Shown here in pieces: positions 16,905 to 24,399 of a stretch of DNA of 64,000 bases (within the stretch, counting starts at the first letter, position 1; each line of letters opens with the position of its first letter). The notes below the pieces were generated by a model. It saw nothing but the letters and a program-made list of their open reading frames with translations. It had not been told where the DNA came from and searched no databases. The DNA comes from an uncultured Eubacteriales bacterium. Lineage in GTDB: Bacteria > Bacillota > Clostridia > Christensenellales > CAG-138. Location: the NCBI GenBank assembly GCA_902801845.1, contig CADCJW010000009.1, positions 48,707-112,706 of the forward strand, written 5' to 3'. The position numbers and the translations under genes were made by a program.

Positions 16905-17930
16905 ATGGACCAAACCGGCAGCGCCACGCTGTTTTTTACGAATCGGCCCTACGTGCTCTCCGCCGCCAGCGTGGCGGGGCCCGCGGAGGGCAAGGGGCCC
17001 TACGGCCATCGCTTCGACGAGGTGCTCACCGACGATCGGCTGGGGGAAAAGACCTTTGAGCAGGGGGAACGGAAGATGCTCCTCAAGGCCCTGCGCCGCG
17101 CCATGGCCCGGGTGGGCCTGCCCATGGCGGAGGCGGGCTGCCTGCTGGCCGGGGACCTGCTGAACCAGATCATCACCGCCAGCTACGCCGCCCGGGAGCT
17201 CTCCATCCCCTACCTGGGACTCTACGGAGCCTGCTCCACCATGACGGAAGCGCTGCTCCTGGGCGGGGTCCTGGTGGACGGGGGCTATCGGGACCGGGCC
17301 CTTTCGGCCGCCTGTTCCCACTTCTCCACCGCCGAGCGCCAATACCGCTTCCCCCTGGAGATGGGCACCACCGCACCGCCCCATTCCCAGCGGACCGTCA
17401 CCGGCGCCGGGGCGGTGCTTTTGGGCGCCTCCCCCCTCCCCCACACCGGCTTTCGCCACGTCCGTTTGGAGGCGGCCACCCTGGGCCGGGTCCGGGATCT
17501 GGGTATCACCGACGCCAACAACATGGGCGCGGCCATGGCCCCTGCCGCCTGCGACACCATCGGGCGACATCTGGCGGACCGGGGCATGGGAGCGGAGGAT
17601 TTCGACTGGATCGTCACGGGGGATTTGGGGGACTTCGGGAGCCGGATGCTGCGGGAGCTGGGGGACGAGGCGGGCCTTGGGCTGGCGGGGCGGCACATGG
17701 ACTGCGGCAGCATGGTCTACAGCCCCGAACAGGGATATCACTGCGGAGGCTCGGGCTGCGGCTGCAGCGCCATCCTTTTGGCGGGCCACGTGCTGCCGGA
17801 GCTGGAAAAGGGCCGGGTGAAGCGGGTGCTGTTCTTGTCCACGGGGGCCCTCATGAGCCCCCTCTCCGCCTGCCAGGGGGAGAGCATCCCGGGCATCGCC
17901 CACGCCGTATCGCTTGTGTATGAGGAGTAA
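16905..17930 (+). CDS. spoVAD: Stage V sporulation protein AD
   Basis: 341 residues from the ATG at 16905, which is 7 bases from GGAGG (an in-frame ATG at 16899 is too close to it). It has the thiolase-like fold of SpoVAD: 'VLSAASVAGPAEGKGPYG', 'LLAGDLLNQIITASYAARE', 'YLGLYGACSTMTEALLLGG' (Cys at the thiolase position), and the C-terminal 'QGYHCGGSGCGCSAILLAG'. SpoVAD sits on the spore inner membrane complex that moves Ca-dipicolinic acid into the forespore and binds dipicolinate. Its usual upstream partner spoVAC is absent here; the preceding operon runs the other way. Strong evidence that the organism forms endospores. Confidence 0.95.
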   Translation: MDQTGSATLFFTNRPYVLSAASVAGPAEGKGPYGHRFDEVLTDDRLGEKTFEQGERKMLLKALRRAMARVGLPMAEAGCLLAGDLLNQIITASYAARELSIPYLGLYGACSTMTEALLLGGVLVDGGYRDRALSAACSHFSTAERQYRFPLEMGTTAPPHSQRTVTGAGAVLLGASPLPHTGFRHVRLEAATLGRVRDLGITDANNMGAAMAPAACDTIGRHLADRGMGAEDFDWIVTGDLGDFGSRMLRELGDEAGLGLAGRHMDCGSMVYSPEQGYHCGGSGCGCSAILLAGHVLPELEKGRVKRVLFLSTGALMSPLSACQGESIPGIAHAVSLVYEE

Positions 17931-17933
17931 AAA

Positions 17934-18299
17934 ATGGATTGGATGATGTATGTGAAGGTGTTTTTTGTGGGCGGGCTGCTGTGCGCCCTGGGGCAGCTGG
18001 GCCTGTCGTTGACCCGACTCACCACGGCCCGCATCTTGGTGGTCTACGTGACGGCGGGGGTGATTTTAGGCGGCCTCGGCCTCTATGGACCCTTGGCGGA
18101 CTGGGCCGGGGCCGGGGCCACGGTGCCCTTGACCGGCTTTGGCTACGCCCTTTCCCAGGGTGCAAAAAAGGCCGTGCAGGCGCACGGTCTTATAGGCGCG
18201 TTCACCGGCGGCATCACCGCCACCGCCGCAGGCATCGCCGCGGCCATCACCTTCGGCTATCTCTTCGCCCTGTTGTCGAAGCCCCGGACGAAGATGTGA
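17934..18299 (+). CDS. spoVAE: Stage V sporulation protein AE (SpoVAEb)
   Basis: 121 residues with three to four hydrophobic segments ('YVKVFFVGGLLCALGQLGL', 'ILVVYVTAGVILGGLGLYG', 'GIAAAITFGYLFALL'), matching the SpoVAE/SpoVAEb membrane subunit of the dipicolinate channel. 'PLTGFGYALSQGAKKAVQ' and 'GLIGAFTGGITATAAGI' are family hallmarks. Only 3 bases separate it from spoVAD, so the two are co-transcribed. It is embedded in the spore inner membrane with SpoVAC and SpoVAD. Confidence 0.95.
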   Translation: MDWMMYVKVFFVGGLLCALGQLGLSLTRLTTARILVVYVTAGVILGGLGLYGPLADWAGAGATVPLTGFGYALSQGAKKAVQAHGLIGAFTGGITATAAGIAAAITFGYLFALLSKPRTKM

Positions 18300-18317
18300 T
18301 CCTTTGCACTTTGCGTC

Positions 18318-18344
18318 AAAAAACGCCGTGATGCATCGTTTTTT
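18318..18344 (+). terminator. Weak terminator after spoVAE
   Basis: AAAAAACG, 11 bases, CGTTTTTT. The stem is AT-rich but ends in six T, 18 bases after the spoVAE stop. Confidence 0.45.
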
Positions 18345-18346
18345 CC

Positions 18347-18375
18347 TTGCCAGCAGAGGGAAAGGATAGTATACT
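18347..18375 (+). promoter_or_regulatory. Sigma-A promoter of the TIR-LRR operon
   Basis: TTGCCA (18347-18352), 17 bases, TATACT (18370-18375). The -10 lies inside the palindrome TAGTATACTA (18367-18376), and an imperfect second half (AAATAGTGTACCAT) follows, so a repressor site around the start of transcription is possible. Confidence 0.75.
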
Positions 18376-18409
18376 ATATAAAATAGTGTACCATGTCATG
18401 AGGCGTTGA

Positions 18410-19270
18410 ATGGCCAGCAAAGCGGAGACATATTATCCCCCCTACGAAGGCAGCGAGCCCTATATCCACCTGTGCTTCTCCCACCGGGATGAACGCAAGG
18501 TCCGCCCTCTGCTGCGACGACTTTTGCTGCGAGGCTGCCGGGTTTGGTATAGTGCGGAACAGACGCGGGACAGGTCCGCTCAGCTGTCTCAAAACGAACG
18601 CATGCTGGGGGCCGGCCTTACGGTGCTGTATCTCACGGCCTCGGCCCGGGAGGACACATATCTCAAAAACCGGCTGCTGGTCTGCCAGAAGGCGAAGCAG
18701 CCCATCCTGGTTTTGAACACGGACGGCGGGGACAGCGGCCTGTCCCTGGGGCTCACCGGGGATGCCTCCGCCATTATACCGGGGAGCAACCCCGCGGACG
18801 CCGCCGACGCCGTCCTCCATGGACGGGGCTTTTCCCAGGCCTTTCTGGGGGAACCGCAGCCCATATTCGATCGCATATGGCTGCGGCGGGTCAGCGTGCT
18901 GCTGCTCCTGTTCACCGTTCTTTTAGGTGGGGGGATGGGGCTTTATCGATACCTTCATCCGCCGGTCCTTCCGCCGCCAGCGGAGGTGGTCACGCCTGAG
19001 CCGGAGCCCACGGACCAGGTGCTCATCGCGGACGGATCCCTGCGGGAGGCGGCCCGGGCGGCCATGGGCGGCGGCCTGATCACCCCGGAAGCCCTGGAGG
19101 GGATCGAAAGCCTGTCCCTGTCCCAGCTCCCCGCCCATCTGGACGATCTGTCCGTCTTCCCCAACCTGTCCACGCTGATCCTCTCCCAGGAGGCGGCCAA
19201 AGCTGCCCCGGAACTGCCCGACCTCTACGAGCGCTACACGCTGATCGTTGCAGGAGGTGAGGGCCAATGA
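18410..19270 (+). CDS. TIR-like (degenerate), single-pass membrane protein with short extracytoplasmic tail
   Basis: 286 residues. Residues about 17-102 align with the TIR domain of the next gene: 'YIHLCFSHRDERKV' with its 'YLFISYSHKNSQEV', 'RVWYSAE' with 'RLWYDEG', and 'LTVLYLTASARED' with 'MVLFFLSRTALDS'. At the catalytic-Glu position this protein reads 'YLKNRLL', so NADase activity is not expected. One membrane helix follows (about 160-182, 'VSVLLLLFTVLLGGGMGLY'), then a Pro/Glu linker and a roughly 80-residue outer domain with one or two LRR-like strands ('LSLSQLPAHLDDLSVFPNL'). First gene of the operon; its stop overlaps the next start by 4 bases. GAGG lies 6 bases before the ATG. Confidence 0.8.
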   Translation: MASKAETYYPPYEGSEPYIHLCFSHRDERKVRPLLRRLLLRGCRVWYSAEQTRDRSAQLSQNERMLGAGLTVLYLTASAREDTYLKNRLLVCQKAKQPILVLNTDGGDSGLSLGLTGDASAIIPGSNPADAADAVLHGRGFSQAFLGEPQPIFDRIWLRRVSVLLLLFTVLLGGGMGLYRYLHPPVLPPPAEVVTPEPEPTDQVLIADGSLREAARAAMGGGLITPEALEGIESLSLSQLPAHLDDLSVFPNLSTLILSQEAAKAAPELPDLYERYTLIVAGGEGQ

Positions 19271-20475
19271 GCGAGTTCTTCACCCCCTACGAGGGCAAGC
19301 GACCCTATCTGTTCATCAGCTATTCCCATAAAAATTCACAGGAGGTCCTGGAGACCATCACCCTGCTCCACCAGAGGCACGTGCGCCTCTGGTACGACGA
19401 GGGCATCCCGGCCGGAAACGATTGGCCCAAGAATATCGAGACCCATATGCGAGCCTCGTCCATGGTCCTCTTCTTCCTGTCCAGGACCGCCCTTGACTCC
19501 CCCAACTGCCTGTCGGAGATCGAGACTGCCGTGGCTTTGAAGAAGCCCGTGTTGTACTTCACACTGGACGACGCTCAGCCGGAGGGCCGATGGGCGGAGG
19601 TGATGCAAAGCTGTCTTCCTCTCCCCACCCCCCCAACGCCCAAGGAGCGGGCGGACGTGGTCACGAGCCACAAAAAGCTCCGACGCAGCTTCTATCGCCG
19701 GTGGACGGAGGGGCTGCCCCGGGGTCTTTTCGGGTTCCTGCTGTCGCTGCTGCTGTTCGCCGCGGCCCTGACGGGCGCTTACGGGGTCTACTCGGGCTGG
19801 TTCGATCCTCCGGTGGTGGAAGCGCCCACCCCGGCCCCCACGCCCAAGCCCACGCCCCGACCGACGCCCACCCCCACGCCGACGCCCACCGCCACCCCTG
19901 GGCCCACGGATACCCCCGGGCCCACGCCCACGCTCCCATCTGATCTGGCGGAGTTGACCTTCCCGGACGAGGAGCAGGAGCGGGCCGTTCGGGCCGTTCT
20001 GCGCTCCAGTGAGGAGCACATCTACCTGCAGGAGCTTTCGGCGGTTACGTCCCTGTCCATCGTGGGAAACATGCCCGTGGCAGACATTCAAAACACGCTC
20101 TTCACCTTCGATGGCACCTGTCTGGTGAATGGCAGCAAGGTGGCCGAGGGCAAGGTGAAGAACCTGTCCCTCATCGGGCGGATGGTCTATCTCGAACGGC
20201 TGGCTCTGGTGCGCCAGCCCCTGTCCGACGTCTCGGCCCTGAGCGGGCTGGTGATGCTGCAGGAGCTGAACCTTGCCGGCAACGGCGCCCTGAAAAGCTT
20301 GGGAAATCTGAAGGATCTGCCCCGACTCACCACGCTGCACCTGGAGCACAGCGGCGTGACGGATCTCTCCCCCCTGTCGGCGCTGCCCTCCCTGAGGACC
20401 GTATACGTCAGCGCGGACATGCTCCCTTTGCGTTTTCCCGAGAACTGTACCTTTACCGTGATCCTGGTGCCCTAA
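19267..20475 (+). CDS. TIR domain - transmembrane helix - leucine-rich repeat protein
   Basis: 402 residues, N-in/C-out. The TIR domain occupies about 12-125: 'PYLFISYSHKNSQEV' (strand A and loop), 'VRLWYDEGIPAGNDW' (BB-loop region), 'SSMVLFFLSRTALDSPNCL' then Glu84, which sits where TIR NADases keep their catalytic glutamate, and 'KKPVLYFTL'. A membrane helix spans about 153-178. A Thr/Pro linker (about 180-225) leads to an extracytoplasmic domain with four or five LRRs (about 295-390), for example 'LQELNLAGNGALKSLGNLK' and 'LTTLHLEHSGVTDLSPLS'. TIR enzymes cleave NAD or make cyclic ADP-ribose-type messengers. The arrangement suggests a receptor that senses an outside ligand by its LRRs and signals through TIR. 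It has a strong AGGAGG site. Confidence 0.9.
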   Translation: MSEFFTPYEGKRPYLFISYSHKNSQEVLETITLLHQRHVRLWYDEGIPAGNDWPKNIETHMRASSMVLFFLSRTALDSPNCLSEIETAVALKKPVLYFTLDDAQPEGRWAEVMQSCLPLPTPPTPKERADVVTSHKKLRRSFYRRWTEGLPRGLFGFLLSLLLFAAALTGAYGVYSGWFDPPVVEAPTPAPTPKPTPRPTPTPTPTPTATPGPTDTPGPTPTLPSDLAELTFPDEEQERAVRAVLRSSEEHIYLQELSAVTSLSIVGNMPVADIQNTLFTFDGTCLVNGSKVAEGKVKNLSLIGRMVYLERLALVRQPLSDVSALSGLVMLQELNLAGNGALKSLGNLKDLPRLTTLHLEHSGVTDLSPLSALPSLRTVYVSADMLPLRFPENCTFTVILVP

Positions 20476-20514
20476 GCGCCGTTCACCCCCATTCGAAACA
20501 AGAAAGGAATCCCC

Positions 20515-23500
20515 ATGAAGCGAGCCATCTATCCCCTGTACGCCCCGGCTGACGAAGGTCGGGTAAAGCCCATTCTGGACGCCCTGCAGCAAAAGGGCGT
20601 GACCGTGCGGACCAAGGCCCCCGGCAAGGGGGACGCCCTGGTGCTGTTCCTGTCAGAGAATCTGCTTGGAGAGGGGCCGGAAGCGGACCGATTCTTTCAG
20701 CTGAACGCGGGGCGGGAGCTGGTGATCCCCGTGAACCTGGACGGCTCCACGCCCCCGGAGGAGCTGCAGAGCGCCCTCATGGCTCGGCATGCCCTGGACG
20801 GGCGCAAGTACGGCACGGCGGAGCTGGCGGAGCTGATCGCCAAGGCCGTGGCGGGCGAGAAAAAGAGCCGGCTGCCCCTGGCCCTGTCCCTGATCGGGGC
20901 CGCGGCTCTGCTGGCTGTGGGCGGCTTCATCTGGTGGAAGCAGCGGCCTCAGCCGGAGCCGGAACCCGCGGTGGTGGAGGCCACCGCCACGCCGGAACCC
21001 ACGCCTACGGCGACGCCCACCCCCTCCCCCACGCCGGAACCCACGTTCCCCGATGTGGACCTGGCCTTTGAAGAGCTGCAAAAGGTCCACGAGCTCATCA
21101 TCGTCGGCGACTCCCTCACCCACTTCAACGGGGACGAACAGTGGGTAGCGGAGGCGGGCTGGGCCCGGGTGGAACCGGAATACGTGGCCAACCGGAGCTT
21201 CGAGGACGGGGCAGCCCGCTGGTACAGCACCGAGGATGGCCACGAGCTAATCCTCCACGATTGGGGCGCTCTCGACTTCCTGCCCTATATGAAGAACCTG
21301 CAGATGCTGACCCTGGTGAAGGTCCGGGGCTCGCTGCCGGATCTTTCCGGCCTCAAAAAGCTGAGCCTGGTGGATCTGTACGACTGTGAAATCGACGACA
21401 TTTCCGGCTTGAAGGGGACTCTGCTCGGCTCCTTCAGTTTTAGCGGCCCGGCCATCGACCTTTCACCCCTCAATGATTGTACCCGGCTGGAGCATGCGAA
21501 CCTGCACTTTTACGGAGGGGAGACCATTGATTTGAGCGGCTTCGGCCCGCTAAAGCTCCGGAGCCTGAATCTATCCGGAGACGGGAGCGAAAGGACCGCT
21601 GACCTGTCCGGCCTCCAAGGCTGCCCGAATCTGATGGAAGCCCGCCTGGATGGGGTGCCGGCGATGGACCTGAGCTGCCTGTCGGCGGCGAAAAGCATGT
21701 ACAGTCTGGATCTGAATGACCTGCAGGCCCTCACCAGTCTCAACGGGCTCCAGGACCACACGGGTCTGACGAATCTCCATATCGACAACTGCGATCGGCT
21801 GTCGGACCTTTCCGCCCTGAGCAGCTGTTCCTTCCTGCAGGAGCTGTACATGGAGGACTGCTCCGTCAGCGACCTTTCCTTCCTCGCCGGGGCCAAAGCC
21901 TTGAAAAAGCTGGAGGTGCGAAATATGGGGGCGCTTCGCTCCTTCCACGGATTGGAGGAGCACAAAAGCCTTCGGTGGGTCAGCGCGTCTGAAACGCAGA
22001 ATCTGTCGGACCTTTCCGCCCTCAGCAGCTGCGAAGGGCTGGAGTCTCTAATCCTTTTTACATGTTTCTCCCTCCGCGATATCTCCCCGGTGGTGACGCT
22101 GCCCAAACTGAAGGACCTGCAGATATATGGGTCGGAGCTCAGCAACGTGGACTTCCTTTGGGACATCCAGAATAAGGACTATTTCTCCTTCGGCATCGCG
22201 GAGGTGCCAAATTGGGAGGGCCTTGCCGCCATCCAAAAATACAGCTATCTCAACATCACCGACCGGGACGGCAGCGCCCTGCCCTATGTAGAGAACGCCA
22301 CGGTGATCGACTTCGAGCTGTGGAACCGGGGCGGCCGGGGGAACCACAGCGAGGGCCTGGACCTTACCAAGCTCCCCTCCGTGACCAACGAGCTGAAGCT
22401 CCACTGCGTCACGTCTCTGGAGGGGATCGACCAGCCCCTGGTCAGCCGGATGATACTGGACGACTGCCCCTATCTCACCACTTTGAAGGGGATGGAAGGG
22501 CTGCCCCGGCTGACCAATCTGGCGATCTCAAACTGCCCCCGGCTCGCCGACTGGACCGGTCTCTACGAGCTGGAGCATTTGCAGGCGATCAGCCTGGAGG
22601 CCCTATTCACCCTGCCCGATTTCGGAAAAATCACGGCAAACCATGTGGATTTGACCACCATCTACGATTTGAAGGATTTGTCCTGCTTTGAAAGCTATGG
22701 GCAGGACCGCTATCAGATCAGACTCATGGACGTGGACGAAGTCACGGATCTTTCGCCCCTCTACCATCTTCACGGGGAATATATGGGGGTCCCGGCCCAC
22801 CTGAAGGACCAGGCCCAGGCCCTGGTGGACAGCGGCCTCTTGGACGGTTATGAGGTCACGTACCCGGAGGGCTGGTGGGAGCCCATCGTGCCCCATATCG
22901 AGCTTTTGAGCCTCAGCGAGGTGGACACCCTGCCCAGCGCCCTGCTGTCCCGGGTCGACGGGCTGACCCTGGCCGGGGACGCCGTCCTGCCCAACGAGGG
23001 GGCCTGGGTGAACGAGGACTGGTCCACGAACCCGCCCGCCCTGTACGTCTGCTATGACGGGGAGGAGGAGCGCTATCCGGTGGAGCCGGGGACGCTGACG
23101 GACCTGACGTGTCTTAAGAAGCTCACGGGGCTCCGGGAGCTGACCGTTTACGCCCAACCCCAGCTCACCTCTCTCGAAGGCATCCAGGCCATGGGCGATC
23201 TCAAAGACCTGGACGTCCGGCAGTGCCCGGCCCTCACGGACGGCTCCGCGGCCTTCACGGTCCAGACCCTGGAGGAGCTGCGGTTCTGGTTCACCGGCGT
23301 CCGGTCCATCCAGGGGGTCCAGAACCTGTACGCCCTCAGGATGCTGGATCTCAACGACAATCCGGTGGACGACCTGTCGCCCCTCGAAGCCTGCGGTGCT
23401 TTGGAAGACGTGAACTTCCAGCTGCCCATGATGACCTTTGAGGAACTGAAGGCCCAGCCGGAGGCGGTGCGGCGGAACATCAAAAACCTGACCATCGCCG

Positions 23501-24336
23501 GGGCGTACGTCTACGACGGCGGCCCCTGGTGGTTCGAGACCGACTGGGTCACGGACCCGCCCACCCTGTATCTGCACAGCAACGAGACCGACGAGCGGCT
23601 GCCCCTGCAGGAGGGGGCCGTCACGGATATGGCGGAGCTGGCTGCGCTGCTGCCGGGGCTGGAGCGGCTGGACCTGTACGGTCAGGACCTGACCACCCTG
23701 GACGGGGTGGAGAACTTCTCCCGGCTCAGGGATATCAACGTCAACGAGTGCCGGGGGATCACCGACTTCACCGCCCTGTGGCGGACGGCCTCCGTGGAGA
23801 ATATCAGCCTGCGGAACGAGCCCATCGACAGCATCGAGGGCATCGAACAGCTGCCCCATCTGGTCAATCTAAGCCTGTCCGGCACCAACGTGCGGGACAT
23901 CTCTCCCCTTGAGCGGCTGGATTACAGCTTCAGCATGTCGGAGGAAAACGACGGCAGAGGCTTCAACCTGGCGGCGGACGTGATGGACGCAAACAAGCTC
24001 ACCTATGAGGACTACGCGCCTTTGGAGGCGGTGCCTGTCTATTGGAACTTGAACATGAACAACGTTCCGGTGGATCGGTGGATCGATCACGTCATGGGCA
24101 AGGAGATGCTCGAGCTTTCCTGCCACCGTTCGGGCATGACCAACGAGCAGCTCAAAGCCTTCGTGGAAGCCCATCCCATGCTGGAGCAGCTGGACCTTCG
24201 GTGGAACACGCAGCTCACGGACCTCTCCTGCCTGCTGGAGTTGAAGGGCCTTCGCCAGGTGTTCGTCTCCGAAGACATGCAGCGGGCCATCCGATCCCTG
24301 GGCGAAAGGCATGAGTTCCGGCTGGAGATCGAATGA
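20515..24336 (+). CDS. Giant TIR-like - TM - LRR surface receptor
   Basis: 1273 residues. A short N-terminal domain (about 1-110) keeps the alternating pattern of its neighbours ('AIYPLYAPADEGRVKPIL', 'DALVLFLSENLLGEG', 'RELVIPVNLD') but has no catalytic Glu motif, so it looks like an inactive TIR. The membrane helix is at about 119-142 ('LPLALSLIGAAALLAVGGF'). A Pro/Thr-Glu linker (144-178) precedes more than 1000 residues of irregular internalin-like LRRs (about 190-1270) with recurring 'L..L.L..C..L.DLSALS' units. The segments near 850 and 1000 contain a repeated 'LTLAGDAVLPNEGAWVNEDW' type insert (second copy 'LTIAGAYVYDGGPWWFETDW'), so the ectodomain probably grew by internal duplication. 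No signal peptide; the internal helix is the export signal. It probably partners the two preceding proteins. Confidence 0.88.
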   Translation: MKRAIYPLYAPADEGRVKPILDALQQKGVTVRTKAPGKGDALVLFLSENLLGEGPEADRFFQLNAGRELVIPVNLDGSTPPEELQSALMARHALDGRKYGTAELAELIAKAVAGEKKSRLPLALSLIGAAALLAVGGFIWWKQRPQPEPEPAVVEATATPEPTPTATPTPSPTPEPTFPDVDLAFEELQKVHELIIVGDSLTHFNGDEQWVAEAGWARVEPEYVANRSFEDGAARWYSTEDGHELILHDWGALDFLPYMKNLQMLTLVKVRGSLPDLSGLKKLSLVDLYDCEIDDISGLKGTLLGSFSFSGPAIDLSPLNDCTRLEHANLHFYGGETIDLSGFGPLKLRSLNLSGDGSERTADLSGLQGCPNLMEARLDGVPAMDLSCLSAAKSMYSLDLNDLQALTSLNGLQDHTGLTNLHIDNCDRLSDLSALSSCSFLQELYMEDCSVSDLSFLAGAKALKKLEVRNMGALRSFHGLEEHKSLRWVSASETQNLSDLSALSSCEGLESLILFTCFSLRDISPVVTLPKLKDLQIYGSELSNVDFLWDIQNKDYFSFGIAEVPNWEGLAAIQKYSYLNITDRDGSALPYVENATVIDFELWNRGGRGNHSEGLDLTKLPSVTNELKLHCVTSLEGIDQPLVSRMILDDCPYLTTLKGMEGLPRLTNLAISNCPRLADWTGLYELEHLQAISLEALFTLPDFGKITANHVDLTTIYDLKDLSCFESYGQDRYQIRLMDVDEVTDLSPLYHLHGEYMGVPAHLKDQAQALVDSGLLDGYEVTYPEGWWEPIVPHIELLSLSEVDTLPSALLSRVDGLTLAGDAVLPNEGAWVNEDWSTNPPALYVCYDGEEERYPVEPGTLTDLTCLKKLTGLRELTVYAQPQLTSLEGIQAMGDLKDLDVRQCPALTDGSAAFTVQTLEELRFWFTGVRSIQGVQNLYALRMLDLNDNPVDDLSPLEACGALEDVNFQLPMMTFEELKAQPEAVRRNIKNLTIAGAYVYDGGPWWFETDWVTDPPTLYLHSNETDERLPLQEGAVTDMAELAALLPGLERLDLYGQDLTTLDGVENFSRLRDINVNECRGITDFTALWRTASVENISLRNEPIDSIEGIEQLPHLVNLSLSGTNVRDISPLERLDYSFSMSEENDGRGFNLAADVMDANKLTYEDYAPLEAVPVYWNLNMNNVPVDRWIDHVMGKEMLELSCHRSGMTNEQLKAFVEAHPMLEQLDLRWNTQLTDLSCLLELKGLRQVFVSEDMQRAIRSLGERHEFRLEIE

Positions 24337-24340
24337 CCCC

Positions 24341-24369
24341 TTCCCTTCAGGACGGAAAGCGGGTATACT
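24341..24369 (+). promoter_or_regulatory. Second promoter, ahead of the HD-RyR gene
   Basis: TATACT at 24364-24369 with a weak -35 (TTCCCT, 24341) at 17 bases. An inverted repeat ACTTAC-AA-GTAAGT begins in the -10 and could be an operator. It follows the end of the LRR gene by only 5 bases, so read-through from the TIR operon is also likely. Confidence 0.5.
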
Positions 24370-24399
24370 TACAAGTAAGTGATTGAAAGGAGCAGCAGC

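Noticed and set aside
19840..19940. CCCACG-rich tandem pattern that could suggest a CRISPR-like or satellite repeat
   Set aside because: It is in frame and encodes the Thr/Pro linker of the TIR-TM-LRR protein; there are no spacers.
24379..24399. Upstream ATG (24379) for the HD-RyR gene
   Set aside because: It lies before the AAAGGAG site and within about 10 bases of the -10 box; the ATG at 24400 is properly spaced.
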